Source of the DNA: Pisolithus tinctorius
Taxonomy: Eukaryota; Basidiomycota; Agaricomycetes; Boletales; Pisolithaceae
Assembly: GCA_024663395.1 (NCBI GenBank)
Contig: JANFAH010000002.1
Coordinates: 5,270,001-5,334,000 of the forward strand
Reading direction: 5' to 3'
Length of the DNA stretch: 64,000 bases
The position numbers were made by a program, and so were the translations under genes. Under the pieces are notes generated by a model. The model made no database searches, had not been told where the DNA came from, and saw only the letters and a program-made list of their open reading frames with translations. The first letter of the stretch is position 1. Each line of letters opens with the position of its first letter. Below, in pieces: positions 53,077-62,478 of this stretch.

Positions 53077-55589
53077 TGCTCAGGTTGTTTCATGTGGCGA
53101 CACATCTCCTTGCATGCAAAGTAGTCTTCTTTGTCTTCGCAATTTATGAACCATGGAAGAGGCTGTAGTCTGTTTCGAGGGCACATCAGAATTAATACCT
53201 GTCTACCCGTGTTAGGGTCATGAATCTCCAGAGACTGTTCTCTGTCGGGAAAATCTCATAGGATGCTGGAGAGCAGGCAGAAGAAAGGTTGCCCGAGCAG
53301 TAGATCAAATGGCACACGGTCGACGACCTGAATCTGGAGGTGCGCTTCAATATTCCCTATGTGCAAGGATGCATTCTCTATGACCCCATGGGTGCTTTCT
53401 TTGGATTGGTTAGCGGCCTCCAGAGTCATGGTCATGTCAGTATGGAGGGGGGCCTCTAAAGCTTCCCACAACTCTCGTCGCAAGGCCACTACCTGGCATC
53501 CACTGTCCAGGATACATTCGACGTGAAGTTTGTCCATCAAGATTCCATCGACAGCACGTAAGGGAGCTGTAGCGAGGCCTATGCACTTCCCTTCTGTGTC
53601 TCTGACCCAGTATTGCTCATAGGACGCCCATGCAGGTGACGCCACAGCTTCTGACGCCATTTCCAAGCTCCCGATCATTATCTTCTTCGTTGCGGCCAGT
53701 TCTTGGACTTGCTTGCAAATCTCTGGGCTGACAACAAAGAGGTCTTTGGTAGAAATTTCCATCTTTGCCTCTAAGACTTGGTTTACAAGTCGTCTAGTAG
53801 CAGCTGCTTCATCGAAGCTGCTCTGGTATCGAAATTGGGGTGTGGGAATCATTGTAGGCTTAGATTTCCTGGGATCTGTGGGATTAGAGATGACCAGAGT
53901 TTTACTAACGGCTGTGTTCTCTGTAACATGGACGGGATCCTTTGGAATGGAATTATCGACTGGCCTGGGGGCAGTTGACACGTTAGCAGGTGCTGGACCT
54001 GTCGTGGGGGTTCGCTGATGGTGAGCTGGAATTTCTACACCATCGAAACAAGCGACCTTCTTCTTTTTGATATTATTTTTCAATTCTTCTACCTGCACGT
54101 AAGCTCTTGCCAGTGTGCGCTGGTCTTCTTCATCAGTATTACTCTCTAGTTCTTCGTCGATTAGGTAGGAGGAGGGGTGTAAGTCAACCTGAAATTCTGC
54201 AGTCTCTTCATTACTGAAGAACATTGTGCTGACGAGATGAGGTGGGGTATCGCGTCCTCGAGACAAGTTCGAAGACTGGCTAGGACGTTGTACGGAGACG
54301 AGGTTTGCTGAGGCGATGATAGAATTGCGCATGGCGAGGAAGTTGTCGATCTTTTCTTTAAAGTTCCGGCCAGCAGCCGTCCTAGGAATGTCAGAACCAT
54401 CAGGCATAAATACTCTTCCCCCTATCAGGGTGCATTTCCCAGCTTGTACATATTCACGACACAGTGCACACTCTGCCATACGGTGACCATTGGTGCTTCT
54501 GCAGAAGAAACACTGTGGGTCAAAAGAGCAACGGAATTGGCCCTCTTGACCTTGCTGAGGGGGTGATGTGTCGGTAGGTTGTTGGGTGACTTGGACGTAC
54601 TCATGTTTTAAGATAGTGGGGACAGTTGACAAAGAAGGGGGTGCGGAGTTCTGAGGAAACAAGGCCGAAGAATCAGGTTGAGGGAGATTTCGTTTTGCTC
54701 CACTGAGCAGGTAGTTAGCATGCTTGTAGACCAGATCGAACTCCCAAGGTTCATCAATGTCATGATCTAGGTCTGAAAGTTGCAATCGCATGAGCAAGGA
54801 ATTCCGGAACCTTGGGGGAAATCCCTCAAGGAATTTCTCGTTGATGTAGTCCTCAGGGAGCTTCTTCTTCTTCTGGACGAGGCCAAGGATGCGTCGGAAT
54901 TCCCAGACGTATTTACTGAGATCTTCCAGCGATCCCATAGGTTTCTGAACTTGATGGTAGAGTAAGGTCTCGAGGTCGGCTTTGGTATAGTGACGATCTT
55001 TCACCGAGGCACCCGGATAGTAGTTCAGGAGTTCTTTGGAAAATGCGTCCCAGTCATTGAAGCCATCGGTTGCAGCGTCTAGGGTAGACCAAAATTCCGC
55101 CTCGTTGTGATCAGCGTAACGGATGACCCAGCGGATTTTATCTTTTCCGGTGTCAAGGCCAGCTTCAACACAGAGTTGTTCAACGTCTTCGAGGTAGCGA
55201 GTGATGTCTTCAGTGCAACCGGAAAACTTCGGGACTTTGTTGGAGCCCCTGAGTGGCATGTCTCTAGCTCCAGACATTATGTGAACAGATGCAGAATTTA
55301 AGAGTGGGGCAACTGAGGTATTCTGAGTGGGAACTTGGGCGGGGGAAACAATAGTGGGATTTAAAGTGAGCGATTGCGAAGGGATAAGGAGTTGTTCAGC
55401 AGCGAGTTCTGAATCACTGGATGGCAAGGACGATGAAGAGGTTAGTTCTGAGAGAGGCGAAAGTTCTTGACGTTCAGTGGGAGGATCGAAGGGTTCGTCA
55501 AAGTCGAAGCCTCCTGGAAATGCTGGGTAAAACGCTGGGGACTCTGGCCTTTGAAAGATCTCGTCTAAACCGAGATCTGAGTCTGACAA
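53067..55589 (-). pseudogene. gypsy E gag and protease
   Basis: 841 codons with one TGA (53256-53258; SSIL-stop-DFPDREQS, Arg expected). N-terminal 110 residues are acidic and Ser-rich. Gag core: KVPKFSGCTEDITRYLEDVE, IRWVIRYADHNEAEFWSTLD, YINEKFLEGFPPRFRN. Zinc block: CFFCRSTNGHRMAEC and AGKCTLIGGRVFMPDGSDIP. C-terminal aspartic protease: HVECILDSGCQVVALRREL and PFDLLLGQPFF. Start is the first ATG after the 5' LTR and leader. Confidence 0.88.
53070..53076 (-). promoter_or_regulatory. -1 ribosomal frameshift heptamer of gypsy E
   Basis: On the minus strand G-GGT-TTT directly precedes the gag stop TAG (53069-53067). A -1 slip reads GGG-TTT-TTA-GTG into the pol frame, which is open from there. 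Confidence 0.7.
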
Positions 55590-55761
55590 GTGTGGCTCTG
55601 AAATATCTCTAGGATCAGCTACCAGGATTAAGATTTCTAATGAGGAAATAGACAGTCTGCGGAAGGGCTCTAGGAGCTCTTCAAGTTCGGTTCTTTGACG
55701 AGTGGGTCGTAAGGATCTCCTTTCCAGATCTACAGACCCCTCGCGGTGGGCTCCAAAACGA

Positions 55762-56794
55762 TGTGGGACACTACCTCTGGGTAGCGTGCAGATAGGGGAA
55801 GGCTGTAAGGGAAATCCCTAGGCTCAACCCAAGGGGTGCTGAGTTGGAAGGAGACATAGTGTACGATGATAGAGTTGGTTGAAGAGTCGAATGTAGAGCA
55901 CGGAATGTAATTCCGCAGAATTGTAGATAGGAATAGACTTTGCTTCTGAAATTCCGAGAGACGATCTTGACCCGACGAAGTAACTCCGAGACGAATTAGG
56001 TGCTCGAGAGGGGAAACGAGGAACTAGCAGACCAAGGACACAAAGACACAGGAGACACAGTGGACGTAGATGACGCAAAGACACAGGTACGCAGCAAACA
56101 CAGAGGATGCAAGGACACTTAGAACACCTTAGACTCGCATGTGACATGGATGGTGAGTCCCAAAAGATGATTCTTTTTCGTCTCTAAGGCGGACTTATAT
56201 AGTACATGGATAGTAAGGTACTGATTGGAGAAATGTGGGGCGGGTAAAGCAAAATTCCAAAAAACAAAGAGGGCGATGTGTCAGATGTCAAAGCCATACA
56301 GGATCATGTGAAGACAAACTGTTAAGTAGTAACCGAGAAAAACAAATGGGAAAAGATGGGTATATTCCGGCAGGACAAGTGTACATCGTACCATGGAGTG
56401 CACAAAGGATAGAGGCCGTAGATGCAAGGGGGTACTCGCATTGTGGAGAAAGGTTCACAGGAGAAGAGTGAGAGAGGTAACCAGAGTTTTTACTGATGAT
56501 CTGCGTGATTTCCCAGCTATGTGGCAAGGTGGAGGTTGAGGCGACACAACTGCAGAATTCCAGATAGACATGTGTCAGGTTGATGTTGACATGGAATTCT
56601 GGGACAATGACTGGTGTGTGTTATTGATGGACAGGGGAGCTCCGAAGGATCAACAGGCGAGGCGGTGCACGAGGCTGATGCAATAATTCCGATGATGACA
56701 GATGTGAAACTTTGATAGGGGTTGACTTTGGTGACAGCAGAATTTTGGTGTAGGCATCCCTATTTCGGCCTCAGGGAGTATACTACTCCCTACA
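55762..56794 (-). repeat. gypsy E 5' LTR
   Basis: 1033 bases, same ends as the 3' LTR; eleven bases shorter through small indels. Confidence 0.9.
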
Positions 56795-56879
56795 GCGAGT
56801 ACACCCACAAGCCTTCGCAGAGGAAATGAGGAATGGTGACGAATGGTGCGAGGGTACAACGATGAGAAGCTAGTTCAAG

Positions 56880-57266
56880 TGTGACGAGACCTAAACAACA
56901 GGGTTTGTTGTAGGCTTGCACCAAGAACCAAGAAGAATGAAAGGAGAAAAGAGGAGGGACAGCTTAGAAGCAGGCAGATTTAGGACTCGAAGACCCAAAT
57001 GAACTAGCTTGGAGCTAGTTGGGTGATTGAGTGACAGTACTTATACCAAGGTACATGCAGTAACGGTGAGGCATACATGAGGTCTGTGACATCATAGTGA
57101 TGTCATAATGATATCATAATGGAGCAGAATGTACTAGAAGGGGAAAGCGAGGCGGAGGTGAGGCGAGGTCTAGGCCGGAGCCCGGACCGAGTCCAAGAGA
57201 TAAGATAAGATGCAAAGATAAGATGAAAAGAAAAGAAGAGAAAGGAAAAGAGTACATATTGTAACA
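56880..57266 (-). repeat. gypsy B 5' LTR
   Basis: 387 bases. Just inside it (56867-56877) is AAGCTAGTTCA on the plus strand, complementary to TGAACTAGCTT within the LTR (57000-57010), the self-priming arrangement. Confidence 0.92.
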
Positions 57267-57824
57267 GTTGTTACTGATCCAATCCTGCATGCGAGGATCC
57301 AGGAGGTGGCCAGCAACCTTAGCGACTTGAACATCCTCTGCTACGCTCTTCAGCCGGAAGTAATTTTTGCAGCCTAGTTCCCAGCTCCGCAAACCCTCCA
57401 GGGTGATATCACCGGCTGTCAAGAAGGGAGGGGTCTTACCGGGTGCAGTATTCTCGCATCGTGCTGTCTGGGATTGTGTCGATGACATTACAATAACAGG
57501 GAAGACCGCCGTAGAACTGTCCAACAACGAGGAACTGTCTGTGGAAGCAGGAGATGCTGGTAAAGGGGTGTGTGGGGAGGGAACACCTGCAGGAGAGGCA
57601 GACAGAGATGGGTTGGTGCTAGGCAGGGCCACAGATGGTGGTGTAGATGGTAGTGGAAGAGAGGTGGTGCGGGACTGAGACAGCGAAGACGAAGATGAGG
57701 ACAGTGGAGATGACAATGATGTCACCGGCGGGGGGTGATTCCCTCGACTACGAGTAGTCAAGGGCACAGGGACAGAGGGAATGCGACGAGACGGCAGCTT
57801 GACGCCTTTATCAGGCGTCGACAC
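57267..57824 (-). pseudogene. gypsy A gag, N-terminal part
   Basis: 186 codons from about 57824 to the gypsy B target site. The first 110 residues are Ser/Pro/Thr-rich and disordered, then a retrotransposon gag block (GDITLEGLRSWELGCKNYF, DVQVAKVAGHLLDP, MQDWISNN). The frame opens with GTG where an ATG is expected. Confidence 0.8.
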
Positions 57825-57846
57825 ACGCTATGGCACATTCAAAAAA

Positions 57847-58574
57847 AGTGGAACTCACCATGGGAGGGGTGAGCACACTCAAGACAGATCACAACAACAA
57901 CAGAATGTGGACAGGCGTGTGGATTAGACAACCAAGCATATACGCTGATACAAGATGATCGAGGGAGAAAGAGGGAAAGAAGAGATGTCCCTGCACATAC
58001 ATGCAGCACTGGTATATATACCCCAGGATCCAAACAGTACAACACAGTAGGGATCCACATGCCCAGACGAAAGACGAGGGTGCGATAGGGCACAATAGGA
58101 GACATGATAGTGTGATGTGATAGTGAGTGGCACGTGAGTGGTGCTGGTGTGAGTGGTACATGTGTGAGTAGTATGTGATGAGACCTAAACAACAGGGTTT
58201 GTTGTAGGCTCGCACCAAGAACCAACAGAAAGAGGAAGAAAGAAAGAAGAGGAGACGGCTTAGAAGCAGGCGACTTTAGGACTTGAAGACCCAAATGAAC
58301 TAGCTTAGAGCTAGTTGGGTGATTGAGCATCGGTACTTATACTACAGTACATGAGGTAACGGTGAGGCATACATGAGGTCCGTGACATCATAGTGGTGTC
58401 ATAATGATATCATAGTGGAGCAGAATGTACTAGAAGAAGAGAGCATGGTAAAGGCGAGGCAAGGTCTAGACTGGAGCCCGGACCGAGAGCCAAAGAGAAG
58501 AGAAGATAAGACGAAAAGAGAAGAAAAGAAAAGGAAAAGAGTGCATATCGTAACATAGTAAGCGTACGCTTACA
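57847..58574 (-). repeat. gypsy A 5' LTR, interrupted by a solo LTR
   Basis: Same sequence as 20480-20820, split at 58173/58561 by the solo LTR (58174-58555) and its TAGTA duplication. The first base is A instead of T. Confidence 0.88.
58174..58555 (-). mobile_element. solo LTR of the B/C family in gypsy A 5' LTR
   Basis: 382 bases with the family ends (TGTGATGAG, ATCGTAACA on the plus strand), flanked by TAGTA (58169-58173, 58556-58560). No internal sequence remains, so two LTRs recombined after insertion. Confidence 0.92.
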
Positions 58575-58638
58575 CTTCAACAGGTGATCCGCCTTCGTCA
58601 AGGTAGGTTATGTAATGCCGCACTTCTCTGACGCTGAC

Positions 58639-59632
58639 TAGGGTTGTTCATGGGTACGGGTAACACTGCGGTATTTTGGTCATGGGTATGGAGGGTACAG
58701 GTACAGTGTGGTACAACTCCAACCTGTGCCAACACCACACCTGTACCTGCGGTGTATGGGTTTTTGGCAGGTAAGCCCCTGAAAATTTGTTTGTTTGTGT
58801 ATGTGTATGTAGCATGGATCTCTGATTGTGGCTGGGTATGATGGGGTTCCTTCATAGTGCAGCAAGGCATCTATGCTGCTCTAGATTCACTTGACTTCAT
58901 AAAACTGTGTTGCAGTCATGATGACCCGAAAACAGTGAGAGAAGGAAAAGTGGGGTGTAAAAGTTTGGCCCCCCCAAGAACTGGTAATGCCCAACCTGAG
59001 TCGGTTTTCCCTTCGAGTCATCATGCCTGCCACTTCACAGTCTGCAGAAAATGCTCGCAGGCAAGAAAAAATTGAGTCTGTTGCTGACGCCCTTAAGTGG
59101 TGGACCAAAATGAAAGAGAAGTATCCAAATCTTCACTGCATGGCTCTTGACTATCTCAGTGTTCCTGGTGAGTTCACTCGTCTTGTTGTTTTAGCATGAC
59201 CTTGGCTCACAGTCATGGGCTGTCCCATTCATCCAGCAACGTCTACCGCAGTTGAGCGGGTATTCTCACAGGGCTGACAGCTGTTGCATTTCACCTGTAA
59301 TCAGCTGTCTGGAAACTCTGTGTGGGCCTTCTTGTGTCTTGGGTCATGGATGCGTCATGATGTGGTATCACCAGAAGACCTTATTGCAATCATCCGGCAG
59401 AAGAGAAAACATTCATCGGAGTAGTTGTTCTTAGTTAGTCAGCCCCTCAATGAATGTAGAATGATTGCTTTTTGACTGCACTACCCGCAGGTTTATACCA
59501 CACCGCGGGTACTCAACAATACCGTGGGTAAGACGGGTCAGTGTCAACCCGTACCCGCTGGGGGTACGGTGTTGGCAGGTACGGGTACGGTGTTCATTTG
59601 TCAACCCGTGGTGTTACCCGTGAACAACCCTA
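58639..59632 (+). mobile_element. hAT-type DNA transposon, 994-bp deletion derivative
   Basis: Terminal inverted repeats TAGGGTTGTTCA and TGAACAACCCTA, 8-base TSD ACGCTGAC (58631-58638, 59633-59640). Subterminal GGTACGGGTA-like repeats lie at both ends. Only the last part of the transposase is kept. Confidence 0.92.
58987..59433 (+). pseudogene. hAT transposase C-terminus (dimerisation domain)
   Basis: DALKWWTKMKEKYPNLHCMA and LDYLSVP are joined across a GT-AG intron (59169-59237) to ATSTAVERVFSQG, then TGA (59275-59277), then LLHFTCNQLSGNSVWAFLCL and a tail ending at a TAG near 59433. This is the conserved hAT dimerisation region. The TGA stands where Arg would fit. The N-terminal zinc finger and catalytic core are missing. 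Confidence 0.85.
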
Positions 59633-59640
59633 ACGCTGAC

Positions 59641-62478
59641 TGGAGTCCAGCCAGCTTCGGTGGCTGCAGTTCTGGCAGACAGCAGCTCATAGGCTGTGTA
59701 GTACAGACAGATACCATGTCACTTGTCCCTTCTCCGGTCGTCATCCAGCCAGATGGTCTGTTGATACAGTTATAGTATAGGATTGTTTGAATTTCTCTGT
59801 AGGCATAATACAGAATCCCTATGCAAATCCCCTCCTGGGTACCCTCCCTTCTGCAATTCTCACATATAGCACCTTCCGTTTGTCACCCACACATTTATCA
59901 CCCTCCTGGCTAGCTGCTGAATATGTTCCAAGGCCCCTTGACTGTGAGCTGCCCGAGCAGGCCTGTAGCACGAGCATGGACATGAGTTTCAGCCGATTAG
60001 TAGCATCGGCTTCTGGTGGCATGAGCAGATTGCAAAACCAGACCTTGGTCTGAGTACACCTATACATAAACGATACAAGGTCTCGCGCTATGACCACGCT
60101 TGTAGTTTCGACACCGGGTTCAACACCCATGTTTCACTTCTTGTTCCATACAACATATTTAGTCTACTACTGCACTCATACCACCTCAGATGTTTGCCGC
60201 TCGTGCGCTCGACTGAGATCTTCGTATAGATTTCTGTAAGATCAACTGTGATTGGTGCAGTGCAAAATTGCACTGACTAATCACGCACTTGACTGACGTG
60301 TCTAAATCGTGCATTCAACCATACACATACACCGGCCCTCCGGGCAACCCAGGATGCGAATTACATAATGGGATTACAAGTTGGCCATAGTTTCGAGCAC
60401 TTCCGTCCTCCCCCTTTTCAATTAAAAGGAGTGTGATTATGTGTTTGGAGGATAACGAAAATTACAGTAGGAGATGAATCGTAGAAGTAGACAGTTAAAA
60501 TTCTTCGGACAGAGAGCTTGTTTAAAACGACGAGTAGTGGAAACATTGCAACCGAAACGATGTACGACTTTTTAGAGGAGACCATGCATTTGTACGAGTA
60601 TAGTGATTTCGGAAGTGTAATAGGAGGCTGTCATAGATGGCAAACGCACAGCGGATACTACGATGGAAAACAAAAGAGAAAACGAGGATTAACTATATAG
60701 GGAGGAGTTTCTAAACGAAAGGACGAGGAAGCAGACATGTATTCAGGAATGTCTGCCATCTGCGACGTGTCTTCTTAACTGTCGTCATAGCGTTGCTGTC
60801 TATTCACTCTTACACCACCACAATGGTCGTGAGTTGCCTGGCCATCACCCAGGCTCCCACCTTCCGATGCTCAACCTATGTCGTCCGAGTGATGATTCCT
60901 ATGTGATTTGAGCCGGTAGCGATCGCGAAGGCCATTCCCAGTATTTTCACCCCGAGCTCCTGAGCTAGTCCATTCCTGGGAGATGACTATCGTTGACAGT
61001 GAGATATACTCCACACCACTGACTGCAAAGTCAGTTTATTCCAGAAAATTTGCAGGTGGCGGTGCTGGCGGACTGCAAATTTTCCATCGGCCTCCCAGTC
61101 ACAGCGGCTCGTCTTTGGCGGTGGGGATGGCCGTTCGGAGTGTCTGACGGCTCGTGATGGCACCGGCTTCGTCGATCGTGCAGGATGGCGTCAGGACGCA
61201 GAAGCAAATGTAGGGGGTGACTCACCTTCAGCACTGAACTCAGGGTCCGAAGGGAGTGCCGTCAACATCACTTAGACCTTCGGGTGGCTCCGATTGCGAT
61301 TGGTATCGAGACATAGACCTACTCTAAGATTTATCAATACAACGAGTTGGCAGTTTGAGCCTTTGAGGTCTTAGCTGTTCTTGGAATGTGAATGTGTGTC
61401 AGGCAACCTCAGAAGTTGGTGGGGGGTGGCTCTGGCGTCTCCTACAACTGTGCTGCATCAAGCGCTCGAACTCAGTGGTTGACTTGGCATGTATGACAGA
61501 ATGCCGTGATAGGTCCATGAGCTAAATTGGTTTGTACCGAGCTGCATCTAATATACGTACTAATAAACTGACATAATATGATGTATTGAGCCTGGCCTAT
61601 TATTGGTATCAAGCAGTTTATCGTAGGTGGGCCGCCATCTAAGTGACAGAATACTGGTCACCACAAATCGACTGCACTCGTTCTGCGTAGTATATGTACA
61701 GTACAGTGTAACCGTGTAACCCTAGCTGGTGCCTGTGTGATGGCGTGAATTGGCTGGTCATATCATGTATGAAACTCCCTGCCCCTGCTAGTACTGTAGT
61801 GACTGTATGTAATACCGTAATGACTTGCGGCATCACACGGAACCCGAGTTGGCAAGTGGGCAACTTCAAGCTTCAAGGGTCTTGCCCTGTCGAATAGTTC
61901 ACCAATTTTATTGGTTCGACCTTGCGAATCCAGCCAGTGTGGTTGCAAAAATCGGTGTACATTTCCCATTGCAAAGTGACTTTGCAGCACTTTACAATTG
62001 CATCCAGCACTTTGCAGTTCGAACCGGTTCGTGGCCTCGAGGACATCACAGCACTAACATCATCGCTTAGGGCAGGTTCAGATGGTGTATCGTAGCTCTG
62101 TGCGTGCTGGCAGGAACCCTTGCCTCCTCCCATTGTTCCCTCTTCGTCGCCCGATGCTCTTCAAGCTCTCGCTGCTGTCTGTGGCCGTTGAATGATTATT
62201 ATTATTGGTGAGTACCTGCCAGCACTGATCTGAGTGTTTCACCCAGCTGACATGTTGCTATTCCCACTCCCATTATCTGCTTGGCGCTGATAGGCTTTCG
62301 AAACCGATTTCCCACTCGCGACTTCGTCCACCATGATGCAGCATCTTACATCGACAAGTGGTAAGCCTAGTCTTTGTCAGCTGGGCGCTGGCTATGTCAG
62401 CCAGCTCTTTTCGTCACTCCCCTGCTCGACTTCCTCCGGACGAGTCGCCACGCTCAGAGCATCATGAGAGACTGTGAA
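59641..62478. other. 2.8 kb without a recognisable gene
   Basis: The first 60 bases carry the far part of the possible host exon (minus strand, AYELLSARTAATEAGW). Beyond that only short unrelated open frames occur. A perfect 12-base hairpin (GAAAATTTGCAG, 61044-61055 with 61073-61084) and a small repeat (CAGCACTTTACAATTGCATC next to CAGCACTTTGCAG, about 61986-62020) are the only structures seen. 62160-62478 is the leader of the XPG-like gene. Confidence 0.4.

Larger units (their letters stand above)
46273..56794 (-). mobile_element. gypsy E: large gypsy-like element inserted in gypsy B leader
   Basis: LTRs of 1044 bases (46273-47316) and 1033 bases (55762-56794), TSD GCGA (46269-46272, 56795-56798), total 10.5 kb. 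Primer site TGGAGCCCACCGCGAGGGG on the minus strand (55755-55737), six bases inside the 5' LTR; it would pair with a tRNA 3' end ending CCA. Gag-protease and pol overlap through a -1 slippery site. An extra gene on the opposite strand lies between integrase and the 3' LTR. Confidence 0.92.
25530..57266 (-). mobile_element. gypsy B: Tf1/sushi-like chromovirus inserted in gypsy A gag
   Basis: Both LTRs are 387 bases (25530-25916, 56880-57266) and GTTGT flanks the element (25525-25529, 57267-57271). Without the nested C and E it is 5836 bp, matching C (5858 bp), to which it is closely similar throughout. Its pol is broken by TGA at 28490, 27758 and 26747 and its gag by TGA at 45387; at several of these the C copy has a sense codon. 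A self-priming site and the slippery heptamer are kept. Confidence 0.92.
20480..58574 (-). mobile_element. gypsy A: outermost chromodomain LTR retrotransposon (with 32 kb nested inside)
   Basis: The left LTR is 20480-20820 (341 bases). The right LTR is 57847-58574, which is also 341 bases after removing a solo LTR and its duplication. With inserts excised, gag (57824-57267 plus 25524-24730), protease and reverse transcriptase-integrase (to 20971) lie in one frame of about 1630 codons. TGA codons interrupt it at 24730, 23671, 23578, 22810 and 22579. Only CTT is shared just outside the two ends, so a full target duplication is not seen. The polypurine tract next to the 3' LTR reads GGGAGGG. Confidence 0.88.

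Noticed and set aside
58639..59600. GGTACGGGTA-like repeats as a microsatellite or telomere-like tract
   Set aside because: They are subterminal repeats of the hAT element, mirrored at both ends.
61044..61084. 12-base perfect hairpin as an RNA gene
   Set aside because: A single short stem with a 17-base loop and no promoter boxes is not enough evidence.
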